DNA from: Diphasiastrum complanatum
Taxonomy: Eukaryota > Streptophyta > Lycopodiopsida > Lycopodiales > Lycopodiaceae
Reading direction: 5' to 3'
Assembly: GCA_029204225.1 (NCBI GenBank)
Contig: CM055111.1
Location: 10,365,000-10,428,999 of the forward strand
Length of the DNA stretch: 64,000 nucleotides
Both the position numbers and the translations under genes were made by a program. Shown here piece by piece: positions 33,891-46,371 of this stretch (position 1 is its first letter; the number at the start of each line of letters is the position of its first letter). The notes beneath the pieces are model-generated. The model made no database searches. It was not told the origin of the DNA and worked only from the letters and a program-made list of their open reading frames with translations.

Positions 33891-34854
33891 AAGTATACAA
33901 TTCCCGCCAGTGCAAGGAAGGCTCCTTCTAACTCTTTCTATCGTTTTCTAACAGAAAATGGAATCAGTAGATCTGCAAACCATTGGCATCAGAACACCAT
34001 TTCAAAACTGATTTCTGATATCTACTGGAAATTTGAAAAGCATGCCCACCATTCAATTACGGTTTAGTTAGTATTAAACTTTTAAAAAAAAAATGGCCAT
34101 TACTCCTTTTTCCACCAAAAAAAAAATTGCGATCCGGGTCGCGGATCGTTGACGTTGCGGATCCGAAACGTTTTTGCAACGGATCGTGATCCGCTGCAAC
34201 TAAGGGAACACTTTGGGCAGCAAAGTGTTGAACAGTTCCTTGTCGACTATTGGAGATTTGCAGGACAGCAAATAAATGTCTTACTACGAAGGGAAGGCAC
34301 ATAACTCTTTAAAATCAGTACCTCTTGCTGATTTTTTTGGTTCTACACTTACTCTTCATCATGATGTGGATACATTGCCTATTCTATTGGTACTCTTTTT
34401 TATTGTCCTCATGGTAAGAAGTTTTTTCAAATGATGTGGGAGCCTATGATGGATTACAAGTCCATGTTTCGACTTATTGTCTCTAAGGAAGAAAATTTGG
34501 GAACCTCAGTCTAAGGTCATGTTCCTTTTCCCAAGTATCATCGTCTTCAGAACTTGCTTTCCAACGAACCAAGTACTCAGTTACCTGTCCGTTTCTGAGC
34601 CCACATTGACGTACATCATTGTGGTTCTGTAGGTACAAAGGATGTCAAATCCTCAAGCTAAACTAGGTCCTCCTGAAGAATCAAGTCATCATTTCCACCA
34701 AGTCGTTCCTTTAAACGACTAATGTGGATGAACCTTGACACCTTGAGAAAGTTCTAGTTGATAGGCAGTCCATGGAAATACTTTCCCACTTTCTTTCGGG
34801 AATTTCCAAGGGCATTAGTAAACCAGCTGCCTTAAGTCTTTCAGCTTTATTAAC

Positions 34855-36078
34855 CTAGCATTGTCCACACTTGCGAACATATGCCTCCACTTGACTTTTT
34901 AAGTTTGGCCAATAAAAGTTCTTTTTTATTAAGTCAAGCATCCTTTGTGCGCCAGGGTGCCCTGCACACGGGCTGTCATGACATTCATGTAGGAATTGGG
35001 CCCTAATGTCATCATTTTTTGGTACGCAAACCCTTCCATTTCGGAAAAGTAACCCATTCCTAATGGAATAGTCTCTTAATATCTTGTCCTGAGGAGAAAA
35101 CTTGGAAGCCTGCATTCCAAGCTCATCACTAGATCTAGAAGAACCTGCAAGGACATCTAGCCAAATACGACTGAAGTACCTATTGGTCTTACACAAATCT
35201 CTTAAGGACAGATATAACTCAGATTGGATCTCAGAAAAGCTTAACTGATTAACCTCTCCAATTCGGCTTAAGGCATCCGCGACACTATTAGAAGTACCCT
35301 TCCGGTACTCAATGTCATAATGAAATTCCTAGAGCATTTCCAAACATTTGGCCTTACGACCCCTAAGGTCGACCGCATCGTTAATATATTTTAATGCTTG
35401 ATGGTCAGTAACTATGGTAAATTGGGAGCCATACAAATAATGTCTCCATACTTTCAGGGCATGAATAACAGCAAAAAACTCCTTGTCGTAGATGGAATAC
35501 CGCCTTTGAGCAGGATCTAACTTCTTGCTTTCAAAAGCAACCGTCCTACCATCCTGATATAGAATTGTACCTATAGCATAGTCACTAGCATCCGTCTCAA
35601 GTACATACGGATTGTTAGGATCCACTATGTGTAAAATAGGTGCTATAGTTAACACAATATTTGAGGTTCTCAAACTCTAATTCAACTCTTCAGTCCAAGT
35701 AACTGAAGGACTGAACTTACTGTGTCGGCTAAATTAGCCCCATTGAGGACATTTGTCAAGGCTAATGCAATTAATGCATGGCGCAAGATAAATCTATGAA
35801 AAAACTCCGTAAAGCCCAAAAAGGACTTAACCTCCCAGATGGTTTTAGGAATTGGCCTTTCACGAACCTGTCGGACTTTATTTGGGTCAATTTCCAACCC
35901 ATGGTCCGAAATAACATGACCGAGATAAAGTAACCTTTTCTGGAAAAAAACACATTTGGACTCCTTGGCAAAAAGCTTCTCCTGTCTAAGTAACTCTAAG
36001 ACAGTCCTGAGATGCTCCTCATGCTCCTCCAAAGTCTTACTATAGATGAGAATATCATCTAAGTACACTATCACGAAC
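34855..36078 (-). pseudogene. Gypsy copy A pol: RT palm, RNase H and integrase N-terminus
   Basis: Segments in order: FVIVYLDDILIYSKTLEEHE (RT catalytic box, near 36070), LLYLGHVISDHGLEIDPNKV (RT thumb), then a stop. YVLETDASDYAIGTILYQDG and ESKKLDPAQRRYSIYDKEFF (RNase H) follow, then HYDIEYRKGTSNSVADALSR, and finally the integrase His-His-Cys-Cys region HECHDSPCAGHPGAQRMLDL to VRKCGQC. In-frame stops occur near 35680, 35330 and 34856. The pol before YLDD and the integrase core after the zinc finger are absent. Confidence 0.85.
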
Positions 36079-36283
36079 TTTCCCTAGGTTGACAGACAGG
36101 CCCCATAAGGTAAATGACGTAAGACATGTAAGTGACGCTGCAGACCAGCTGGGGAAGAAGAAAGAAGAACAATGTCATCAGCATGCATATTGACGACAAA
36201 ATTCAAAATCATCCAAAATGGGAAGGAAGGCTACCTTAGGTACATGAATAACAGCTAGATTGATCTTGTTGTCATCGAATGAA

Positions 36284-36586
36284 TCATGCATGGAAAAGTG
36301 CAAATTCCATCGATCGATCGATCCACGGCAAGACCACCTCCGGGGTTCTATCCTTCTTTTCCCCAGCAAAAATCTCAGGGGTGAATAAGGGTTGATGCAA
36401 TACTTGCCTTAACTGCGCCAATTCCTTCAAATCATGCTGATCCCGAGAGTGTTTGGATTGCAAGTCAACAATCTGTTGCTGTAGATTGTTAATTGCAAGC
36501 AATAAGGCTTCGGAATCCATGGTAGAGGTAGATGCCATAACCTCATGAGTAGGGGACATAGGCTGTGTAGTAGGATTAGGATCCAT
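36284..36586 (-). pseudogene. Gypsy copy A gag N-terminal fragment
   Basis: Starts MDPNPTTQPMSPTHEVMAST and contains a short coiled coil (LLLAINNLQQQIVDLQSKHS), typical of chromoviral gag. It breaks in the middle of the gag core after DRSMEFALFHA. The next recognisable coding is RT at 36.07 kb, so most of gag, the protease and the front of RT are deleted. Confidence 0.6.
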
Positions 36587-36828
36587 TTCTCAAGAGCAAG
36601 AGAGGTGAATTAAGAAAGAAAGAGTTGAAAGATATCAAAAGCAACTCAAGGAAGGTAGTTACAAGTCTAATCTTGCTGGCTCTTCACAATCCAAATGGTA
36701 TTGTCCATGGCTGCCATGAGGAATAAGAGAAAGCAAAGAGAAGGATGCACCACCACCTCCGCCTCTTCTTCTCATGAAATCATGCATAGGAGAGGCATGC
36801 CTCCCTCTCCATGCTTGCCTACACCCTG

Positions 36829-37265
36829 TGTTACACACTCTACTTACTGCAAACCTCCAGGTGTCGGTTAACCACAAGAGACCGAACGATTCATGTTCCA
36901 CCCAGCCGTAGGACCTGATCCGGGTCCACCCTCCGAGCCCTGGCCTGTGACCGTCTCAAGCGGGATCCTAGACGGCGTCCCATACCACCGCCTAGGCTCT
37001 CAGCCATCTCCTGCCCCAAGCTAGCATACATCCTGGCCGTGCACACGCTCTCCATCCACCTCCTCCTAGGTAGACAGAATGGATGGCAAATGAGTCCTCC
37101 TCCCCTTGTATACCTCCAAGAAGAGAGACTCCAAGCCATGTGCACACCTAGATCATGACACGTGGCAACCATGCAGGTTCACGAGTCACCGGTCAAGTCT
37201 ACAGGCCCAGTCATCGTCCAGTCTCAAGTTTAGTGTTGGGACCCAAAGGAGTGGGGTCCCTAACA
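36829..37265 (-). repeat. Gypsy LTR shared by copies A and B (437 bp)
   Basis: On the plus strand it begins TGTTACACACTCTACTTACTGC-like and ends GGTCCCTAACA. It matches the LTRs at 49736-50183 and 53400-53846 along its length. For copy B on its right it is the 3' LTR (the purine tract AAGGAATTC...GGAAGAGGGAA precedes it on the minus strand); for copy A on its left it occupies the 5' LTR place. Confidence 0.88.
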
Positions 37266-38260
37266 TTCCCTCTTCCATAAAGAATTCCTTATCTAAGGAA
37301 GAAAATCAGGGAACCTCAGTTTAAGGTCATGTTCTTTTTCCCAAGTATCATCATTCTCAAAACTTCCTTCCAACGAACCAAGTACTCAGTTACCTGCCAG
37401 TTTCTGAGCCCACGTTGACGTTCATCAACAACGGCCTGTGGTTCCGTAGGTACAAAGGATGTTAGGTCCTCAAGCTGAACTAGATCCTCCTAAAGTATCA
37501 AGTCATCCTTTCCACCAAATCGTTCCTTTAAACAACTAATGTGAAAAACTGGATGAACCTTAACACCTTGAGGCAGCTCCAGCTGATAGGCATTCCGATG
37601 GAGTTTCCTTACTATACGAAATGGTCCTGCATAACGAGGTGATAACTTAGGACATTTTCCAGTCTTTAATACCTTAGAGTCTTTAGGGATTCTAAGATAA
37701 ACCCAAGCCCCATCCTCATAGAGCCTAGGTTGTCGCTTTTGATTAGCATAAAACTGGGCTCTATCCTGAGCCGTTTTTACGTTCTCGCGAGCAACAAGCA
37801 ACATTTCTTGCATATCATGCAGGAAATCTACTGCTGCTTTAACCTTGAGGCCTTTGAGGCCCACTGAAATAGGAGCCCTAGGATGGAACCATACATCAGA
37901 GAAAATGGACTAAAACCCATCGCCGAGAGCTTTGCGTTGTTATAGGCAAACTCAGTCATTGGAAGATACCTTTCCCAATCCGACTGTCTTCTAGAAACAT
38001 ACGCTCGAAGCATAGACTGGTTCGTCCTCTCTGTCTGACCATCCGATTCAGGATGATCTGATGACTCCATACTTAGAGTGGTCTCTAATTTCTCGAAGAC
38101 CGCTTGCCAGAATTTGCCCGTGAACTTTGTATCTTGATCACTAACAATGTCATTCGGCAAACCAAACAACCTGAACAACTTTTCAACAAAAAGCTGAGCA
38201 AGTTCAGAAGCCTTGACAGTTTGCTTGGTTGGTATGAAGCCTTGACAGCCTTGACAGTTT
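37266..38260 (-). pseudogene. Gypsy copy B: integrase core and chromodomain end
   Basis: Reads FRLFGLPNDIVSDQDTKFTG (second catalytic Asp region), MESSDHPESDGQTERTNQSM (catalytic Glu), and, after a frame change near 37870, LKVKAAVDFLHDMQEMLLVA to GPFRIVRKLHRNAYQLELPQ and HPVFHISCLKERFGG. A degenerate chromodomain follows before the polypurine tract and LTR. The 5' part is cut in the integrase core near 38.2 kb, where AGCCTTGACAG is repeated, and it joins directly to an LTR fragment. Confidence 0.85.
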
Positions 38261-38400
38261 GCCTAGGCTCTCAGCCATCTCCTGTCCCAAGCTATCATAC
38301 ATCCTGGCCGTGCACACGCTCTCCATCCACCTCCTCCTAGGTAGACAGAATGGATGGCAAATGAGTCCTCCTCCCCTTGTATACCTCTAAGGACAGAGAA
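38261..38400 (-). repeat. Truncated Gypsy LTR fragment
   Basis: About 140 bp matching the middle of the LTR at 36829-37265 (from GCCTAGGCTCTCAGCCATCT to the GTATACCTC region). It joins the broken integrase of copy B on its left and unrelated DNA on its right. Confidence 0.85.
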
Positions 38401-40290
38401 GTTCGAATACTACTATTCCTCCACCTCCATCTTCATTTATATCAACCACATTCATCGAGAGCCATCTGCAAGAGCAGAAAAGCTCTTAATGTTCGGGTTA
38501 GAGGTATTATGAATTCCTAGGATGTTGTTGGTGAAGCTAAGAAGTTTTTGGAAGAGACTCTTCAGCACCACAACAAAGGTATGGAAACTGCTTTGGCGGC
38601 CTAAGAAGGATCAAGAAACTCTTGTTATACTCTTCACCTCAGTGTCTCACCGTCATGAAGTGTTGGGACAGAGATCTAAGTTGCGGCCCGCGGGATACTA
38701 AAATTTACCTGGACGAAGACCTTACTTTCATCCAAGTGCAAGAGCGGAAAAAGGCAAGACATTAAGCTATAGCAACTGGAAAGCGACTTACCTATCGGGA
38801 TGGCATAATCAGATTTGTAGATCGTAAATCTACTGCTATTCTGAGATAGAATCAGAGTTAGAGAAATGAAGACATGTCCAGTTGAACTTGTAAATGGTCA
38901 CTACACCATATAATCCTGGCCATAAACTCTCTTCTTAGTTAGCTGATTGTTTACTCTCTTCTTAGTTAGCTGATTGTTTTTAGTTAAGTTGTTGACGGCA
39001 TTGATCCGTCTGAGTTCCATCTCTTTATGATGTATTGTTTGGCCTTAGGGCATGGAAAAGACGTTAATGAATCTTTCTGTCTTTCTTTCTTCTTTCTCTC
39101 TCTCGTTATAGAGCTACATGTGCAAAACTTTTGAATACATAACACACTATAGAAGCACACACCCACGCGCATGCACACACACACACATCAAAAGAATTCT
39201 ACAACAAATAGAAGCAAACATTAATTTTTCTAACAATGTCCTATTTCTCCTTCAAATGTTGGCTTGTTATAAGTCATGAAGTATTATTGTTCGATGCTAC
39301 ATGAGTTTCCAAACTTTTTCAATTCGAAATCAATCACCCTTGTATTGAGAGAATCAAAGTCTAGGCCAAATAAATGATGAATGATGTTCATTCACCATCA
39401 AGATGGAATTTAAGATGTCTTGAGTAGGATGATTCTTGAAAAGGAAATAACTTACCTAACAAACTCCTTAATGTCGAGCAAGTACCTTGAAATTGAAAGT
39501 CACATCCTCCTCCCGACCACGAACGTGGCAAAAAAAGCATTGGTTGTGCCTGCCTTGCTTGCTTTAACTTACAGCTATAGCACACTCCTAGGAAACGTTG
39601 TCTGCACATTATCCATGCTAAAAAAATTAGTAACTTAGTTCTACAATATCCCGCTCAAGCCTCAAACTACCTATATTAAACTAACATCTCAATTGTCAAA
39701 AAGATTGTCTTGCAGGTACCCAAAAGTATACACGTCTAACAAGTACCTTTCAAGTGTGTATGCGGCTATGGGAGCATAAGGTCTCCAAACACTAAGTTCT
39801 CTACTGTGTTAGCACTTGGTAAAAGATGAGCAATGAGAAACATTAAGTACATTGTTGCATACAGAATGTTAGACCTACTATCGATAGAAGAGCTTGGAAA
39901 ATCATAAAAAAGTCAAGTTAGAACTTTGAAGCATAATGAAATGGTGACTGTCAAAGCACGTGACGTGGAGGCTGAGGATGTGTAGATTTTGTTTGTTTAG
40001 CAAAAAGCCTATGTAAAGTTCTTTGCTGATTTCTCTGTTTGAAGGGAATGATGGAGTCTTTCTTTGAGTCTGAGTTTGACTCATGATCTCATCGACTAGA
40101 AAAGATGGATGCTAGGTGCTCAATTGGAGGATTTAAGTGTGGAGGAGTGATCAAGGATAGAACCGACACAAAAGCTCATGAGAGAATGGACAAATAAGGT
40201 AGTGGTACAAAAACGAGCTCAAAAATGTAGGGAATGAAAGCCAATGATTCCATAAGATAGTGCACCACACTATGTCCTCCACTATGTGGG
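38401..40290. other. Non-coding stretch
   Basis: Holds a 27-bp tandem duplication (38926-38952 and 38953-38979, ACTCTCTTCTTAGTTAGC...) and a short CA-rich run at 39157-39187. No coding domain recognised. Confidence 0.5.
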
Positions 40291-40648
40291 TGTTACGAGC
40301 ACGTAACCAGTGCCGAACCCTAGAGAACACAAGAGGCCAGATACCACAGTCGGGGGCGTGTCCAGTGTACACGTCCAACAGGGCAAGACAGTGTGAGTAG
40401 TGTGCCCCGGCACGGTCCATAGCCATGGCGGGCCTAACACAGCCTAGGGACCCTGTCAGCAGGACAGGGCCCCACGTTGGGTCCCGACGTGCACTCGGCC
40501 ACGTCAGTGCCACGTGGCCGACACTTGGCAGTATGCATGCTACCAACCCTCAGACTGGGCTAGGAGGGGCTTGCTCCATATCAAGGAGTAGGCAAGGTTG
40601 GGTGAATCAGTTAGTGTTTGCCCTACTATGGTGTTAAGACCTCTAACA
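40291..40648 (+). repeat. Gypsy copy C 5' LTR (358 bp)
   Basis: Begins TGTTACGAGCACGTAACCAG and ends CCTCTAACA, directly before CTGGTATCAGAGCC. It aligns along its length with 49261-49617, with roughly twenty differences by eye, many of them G-to-A in the 3' copy. Confidence 0.93.
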
Positions 40649-41109
40649 CTGGTATCAGAGCCATCTCCATCTTTGGGAGCTTAGTTTTCAGCAAGGGAGA
40701 AAGTAGTAGAATGCACAGAGACATCTTCCAACTTTCAAGAATCAGAGTACAGATCCAGCGCTGGAGAGATAGTTCTCTACTGAGGAAATCTTAGTGGATT
40801 TGCTTCCTATTTGAGCAGATTTAGGACAGAACTTGTTGTAGAATTCCATCGCTGTAGGATTATATATATATTCCTGTTTTCAGACAGTAGTTTCTGATCT
40901 CTGAGCGGAATTCAAAAAGGGTTTGAAGCACAGAACTAGCGCTACAATGACAGCTATCCATCGCTTTTTGGCAGTAGGATGGATTGTTTCTTGAGCGGAA
41001 TCTGGAGTAGATAGCTAAGTTTCTTTTCCCTCCTTTGTACAGTTGAAATTAGTCTTTTTTGACTTTTTTTTTAAGAAGGAACGTCAGCACTCCTTTTCTA
41101 TTTCGGAAA

Positions 41110-42369
41110 ATGACCACTTCTCAGGGACCTGATCAATCCCCAACAAGAGGCATCGATGAATTAAAAACGGAATCTCTAAGGTTCAGTAAGGGGAAAGAAC
41201 CCATGGAGGTGGAGGAACAAGAACAATTCGCCGAAAAACTCGACGACTTGGTTACCAAGGAGCAGTATCTCCACTTGGTAACAAAGGTGGATGAATTGAA
41301 ACTGGCTTTAGCCAATTTCAAATCCAGTGTGGACGACTCGTTCGCCGAACTCAAAGGTCTAATTTTGAGCTCTGCAAAAGGAAGCCTTCCTTCCACTTCT
41401 CAGCCATCCCCTTCTCCACTTCCATCAGTTTCGGGTGAGCCGATTCGGTCTCACCCTAGTGTCTTTTAAGACTTAAAGCCTCCTACTTTTATTGGGGAAG
41501 AGAAGGATAGAAATGCAGACATTTTACATACCCTCCTCAGCAAATGGAAGAACATTCATGCTCTTAAACAGACCCCTGACCATTTGCAAGCTATCAAGGC
41601 CAGTATTTCCTTAGGGCCCATGGCCTATAAGTGGTGGTTAAACCTCCAGGAGACTGGGCAGACTCCCCGATCATGGAAGGCTTTTGAAGAAGCGTTCCTA
41701 AGAGAGTTTTTATCAGAAAATGAACTTGATAGACCCTGGGAAGCCTGGGAGAAAACAGTAATGGACAAATCCTTAATCCAATATATCTCGCAGTATCGAA
41801 AAGCAATTTTAAAGATAAAAAATATGGATGACTATCAGAAAGTCAAAGAATTTGTCCGTGGCCTTAAAGATAAATATAAAGTGAAGGTCCAGAGAAACTC
41901 GCCTACTACCCTAGAGCAAGCTCTCAGATATGCTCAAATCTATGATGATTTAGTGGGTAGGAAAAAGGCAAGACAGCAGCCCCTTTATGAGCAGCCTACT
42001 CAGAAAGACTTTCAATTTAAAAAGAAATTCTTAAAAAGAAAGGAAGAAGATAAAGTTAAGAATGAAGCTCCTCAGAAACGCCCATCGCTCATACAGCCCT
42101 TAAAACCAGAAGATTTTGAGAAAGCCAAACAAGAACGTTTGTGCTTTGTGTGCATGGGCAAGGGACACACAATCAGACAGTGTCCCAAGGGGCCATTCAT
42201 TAAAAAAGAAAACAAAGATAAAAAACAAGTTCACCTTGTTCAGACAGTAAGTTTTCCAAGTGACTCGGCAGCTTCCAAGATAAAAGTGTTTCATGAAGAT
42301 CATGAACATTGTTGCCAACTAACTTCTGCAATGCTAGCGAGACCCTCAGCTTTGGGCAGCATGACCTAG
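41110..42369 (+). pseudogene. Gypsy copy C gag
   Basis: The start at 41110 (MTTSQGPDQSPTRGIDELKT) follows the leader; an upstream ATG at 41059 is in frame. A coiled-coil N-terminus runs to one in-frame stop at 41467, then DLKPPTFIGEEKDRNADILH opens the capsid-like domain (HLQAIKASISLGPMAYKWWL, then FLREFLSENEL). It ends with a CCHC knuckle, CFVCMGKGHTIRQC (near 42140-42182). The role is to form the particle that packages the element RNA. After the knuckle the frame shifts near 42320 into the protease frame. One stop and one shift: decayed but well preserved. Confidence 0.88.
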
Positions 42370-42492
42370 TACGTATGCATGGGAAAGTTGGCAACTTGTT
42401 AGTCAGAGTCATGGTTGATGATGGGGCAACCCATAATTTCATCAACTACACCCTAGTTAAAATCCTCAGACTTCCAAAAGTACCTAGTCAGC
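42309..42492 (+). pseudogene. Gypsy copy C protease, first part
   Basis: Reads SFGQHDLVRMHGKVGNLLVR then VMVDDGATHNFINYTLVKIL; DDGATHNFI is the retropepsin active-site region of this clade. It is interrupted at 42497 by a nested element. The frame resumes at 43252 with RYIVSLAKGEDRKIWE and MQLDSRDIVLGRDWLYSLGP, the C-terminal protease segment, which is itself interrupted at 43421 and resumes after 46746 (LHRNYQENTLSYQHKGREIQ). Confidence 0.85.
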
Positions 42493-42497
42493 ATAGG

Positions 42498-43246
42498 TGT
42501 TACGAGCATGTAACCAGTGCCGAACCCTAGAGAGCACAGGAGGTCAGATACCACAGTCAGGGTCATGACCAACAGGGCAAGACAGTGTGGGCACGGTCTA
42601 TATCATGGCGGGCCTAACACAGCCTAGGGACCCTGTCAGCAGGATAGGGCCCCACGATGGGTCCCGACGTGCAGTCGGCCACGTCAGAGCCATGTGGCCG
42701 ACACTTGGCAGTACCCATGCCACCAAGCCTCACACTGGGCTAGGAGGGGCTTGCTCCATATCAGGGAGTAGGCAAGGCTAGGTGGATCAGTTAGTGTTTG
42801 CCCTACTGTGGTGTTAGGATCTCTTACATTGGTATCAGAGCCATCTCCTTCTTTGGGAGTCCACAAACGACCAGTTGCGTTCGAGAGTAAAAAACTCGAG
42901 CCAGCACAGACTAGGTATAGTGCCTATGAAAAGGAACTCTTTTCCATAGTTCATGCCCTTAAGACTTGGAGGCATTATTTGTATGGTGCCAACTTTGAGG
43001 TCTTGACAGACCATGAAAGCCTCAGATACCTTCGCAATCAGCCTGAGCTCAGAGGTTGGAAAGCTCGTTGGGCTGAGTTAATGCAAGAGTTTAATATGTC
43101 TATCAAATATAGACGGGGGAAATTCAACACAATAGCAGATGCACTTAGTAGAATGCCTATGATAAACGAGCTGAGTTTCACTCAGATTTGCAGTGAATTA
43201 GAGCCACGTGGGTGTTTGCCCTACTGTGGTGTTAGGATCTCTTACA
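42498..43246 (+). mobile_element. Nested mini-Gypsy insertion, 749 bp, TSD ATAGG
   Basis: Inserted in the protease of copy C between perfect 5-bp duplications ATAGG (42493-42497 and 43247-43251). It holds a complete 5' LTR (42498-42828, 331 bp, related to the host LTR), a primer-binding site TGGTATCAGAGCC (42830-42842), a few leader bases, then an RNase H segment (42868-43206: VAFESKKLEPAQTRYSAYEK to IADALSRMPMINELSFTQI). Only the last 35 bp of a 3' LTR follow (43212-43246), identical to the end of its own 5' LTR. It lacks gag, protease, RT and integrase, so it is an extreme internal-deletion derivative. Confidence 0.9.
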
Positions 43247-45699
43247 ATAGGTACATAGTTTCTTTAGCTAAGGGTGAAGACAGAAAAATTTGGGAAACTA
43301 TGGTAAGTAGTTTAAATCTTGGTATTCAGGGGTATCAAGATGAAAAAACTTTCAAATAATGCAACTGGATAGCAGAGACATTGTTCTCGGGAGAGATTGG
43401 CTCTACAGCTTAGGACCTTCCTGTTAGAAAACCGACTTGATCATACAAGTAACAAAAATATGCATGTGTATCTTCCATGAAGCCCATGTAATGAAGATCC
43501 TCAATTTTGATGTAGAATTCATGATCAACTCTGATCTCAATGTCTTCATTACTCGCTGTAAGACTTTCTTTGTATAATGATGTAGATCTCCTTTGAATGT
43601 CGATCCTGCTTCATATGACTTCCCAATGTCTTGTTGTAGTCTTCATGTCCCTTTAGTGTATATGTGTGACTACCATGAGTGCAACATATCACCTGATTCC
43701 TTGACCAAATAATGTAGACATGATAACTTTTGCCTTAACCTTGAGAACTTTCCTTGAAGATTGACTCCCTTGGTCTCTTTGAACATCTTTAAGCTATCAC
43801 AAATGTAAGGATCTCCCCAACATTCATACAGAAAAAATAATTTTCTTTGATTACAGTAACACCATCATGATAACCATAAGTAGGAAATAGATCTACAAAT
43901 GTCAACATCAAATCTCATATATCAATACCCACTTTAGAAACCTGTACTTCATAAGTAGTTGGCTCCACTTGTGTCAATTCCTTGAATTGAACCCATTTCA
44001 ATTCTCCTGGTACTCTCATAAGTTACCACTTGTGATGAACTTGATGGACTTTGGTTGAACTACTCCCCCTGGATGTACACTTCATGTTTGCATTCCAACC
44101 ACTCTCTCCAAATAGAATAGAATATCATCCATGACCCAAACCAAATATGCAAGTAAAAGAGCATCCCCAATAGAAAGATAAATGTATACAATACTTCCTC
44201 ACACAAAGTAACTGATACTCCCCTTCAAATACTTTCTCACACAAAGTACTTGACATGATCTTCTCCATGGAATCTCCTACCTCTATCTCACACACAGAGT
44301 CACTTGCACCAAACAACTTTCCAACCTAGAAAGCATTTCATCATGATATTTATTCTGACACTTTGTCATATGCAAACTTGGTGTACGTCCATCTTCAACC
44401 ATGTTGTTTTTCTTGAAGCTAAACCTGTAGTGTTGATTTTCAACGGCTAATCAACAACCTTGGCTTCCCAATCTTATAACAGAATCTACCACATGACTGA
44501 ACATGAACTTGGATAGATTCTAGAACTTTTCTCCAACTCAAAATAGAATTGATCTCACTTAGTACCACCACATGAACAATCAACTATGACTTGGATGGTA
44601 TCTAGGAATTACATGACAACCACAACAAGCAATCACTTCAATTACTCATAAATTTGAAGTGATACTAGTTCGGATAGACAGGAAAGTTTCTACAACATAA
44701 CCAAGTTACTATGACTTGAATAGAAACCAAACCGATACAACGTAGAATGTCGGCCACACAGCTTGCCACACCTATCACTTGTAACAATGAACTTATCATT
44801 TTCCACCATGATAAGAAACTGTGAAAAACATCCTTTTGAATATCAATTTACCCATGCGACTCCCTCTTAAGAGCTTGCACCTTTGTCGATTCCAACCTCG
44901 ACAAAAACTTGTCAATCTTAGAATGTCTGAAGTTAACCTTCCTTTAGTATGCTTGTTGGTAACTGCTTCTGCAGCTTCAGCAACACCATGATCACCGATT
45001 GTCTTCCCCTGCCATCACTTTTGTTTCATGTAGAGTTTTCTTTCCCTGTGAGTTAGTTAACCCTTCCATTTTGTGACGAACCTTGTTCTGATTACTGTTG
45101 GGAATCCCTTCTTCACCTTGCACATGATTGCAAACAACTCCTAGTCGTATTGCCGATCCTTACTCCTAAGACCTCCTTAAGCATGTATCAAGGTTCATTC
45201 CCTTCTTAAACCTTAGTGATCTCCTACTACATGACACAGCCATTGCATCCTAGCAATCTGTGTATGTCCATGCTTCCTTGCATGTAATCCAATTACTTCC
45301 AACAATAATCGATAATTTGTAGCGATCCACTTGAGTATGCTCCAAATTTCTCTTAGAAATTTGTAACTAACCACAGCCAATAACATGCATCCTTGCATGC
45401 AACCCAAACTAGGTTTGTATTTGGCCTTTGAAGTCTCCACTTTCGAACTTTCGCTTGGTTTGAATTTTCTACCTGTGAATTTTGTCCTTCAAATGTTTGA
45501 CCTTCCTTCAAATTCCTGTCCTTTGAACTTAGCCCTGTTCAAACCTTCTTGTCCTGATTTTCACCTGATCCTTGAACTTTTTACCTTCTAATCTTCAAGC
45601 TCCTGATATTTGACTCTGATAGAATTCCCTTGATTCTAACCTGATTCAAGCCTGCTCGAACTTGAACCATCCCTTTCTTAGTCTCCATAGAACTATCTC

Positions 45700-46060
45700 C
45701 AGCGATCTGCCTGTTTCCAGCAATCAACTACTACAGTAGACAGTGAATTGTCAAAAGTGAGCAGGTCTGCAGTTCTAACAGCAGCGAACATGTCTGCATT
45801 TTCAGCGAACAATGCTGTAGCAGCAATTCAGTCACTCAGGAAATAGTTCAGCAGCGATCTGATCCTAGTGACCAGTCAGCGATCTATTATCCAGCAACAA
45901 TCTGATTCCAGCGATTCCAGCAGACAACAAATAGTTCCGCAGCCGGCAATCAGATACTGTAGGCAGCGATGTGTAGGCAATAGAATCTGATACAGCTAGC
46001 GTTCCAGCTCAGCCACGATCTGATTCCAGCGATCCAACTCTCAGGTGTTGAGTAGCGATC
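45700..46060. repeat. Degenerate short repeats in the LARD-like interior
   Basis: Many variants of 'CAGCGATCTGATTCCAGC' and 'AGCAGCGAAC' recur over about 350 bp on the plus strand, without fixed period. Confidence 0.6.
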
Positions 46061-46371
46061 CAACGTGCAGCCAACCAGTGATCTGTCTTTAACACCTGCG
46101 ACCTGCAATTTGCAACAAATCTGTCCAGCCCAGCCTACAGCTTCCTTCCGACAATCCAATCTTCTCCTAAAAGATTCTCGTTGTGATAACAACGTTGTCT
46201 CCACGCTTTGCTGTCCTATAACAACCTGAAATCTGAGGAAGATTCCATAATCTCCTCTTGCAGCTCAGCTCTTTTCCTTGTACACCGGATCTTGGCCAAA
46301 TCAATTCCTTGTGAATTGATTCCGAATACCTCCTTGTTCTCTCAAATTTTAAACCTTTTGCTCTGATAGCA

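Larger units (their letters stand above)
34482..36828 (-). mobile_element. Ty3/Gypsy copy A, internal region only (deleted)
   Basis: A minus-strand Gypsy internal region entering from the LTR at 36829-37265. It has a gag start (36586), RT with YLDD, RNase H and an integrase zinc-finger region, and then jumps to the chromodomain-end sequence at 34.7 kb, so the integrase core is gone. The N-terminal RT is also deleted. It stops at about 34482, a few bases short of where a 3' LTR should begin (compare 37297); no 3' LTR is present. No canonical primer-binding site follows the LTR. Confidence 0.8.
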
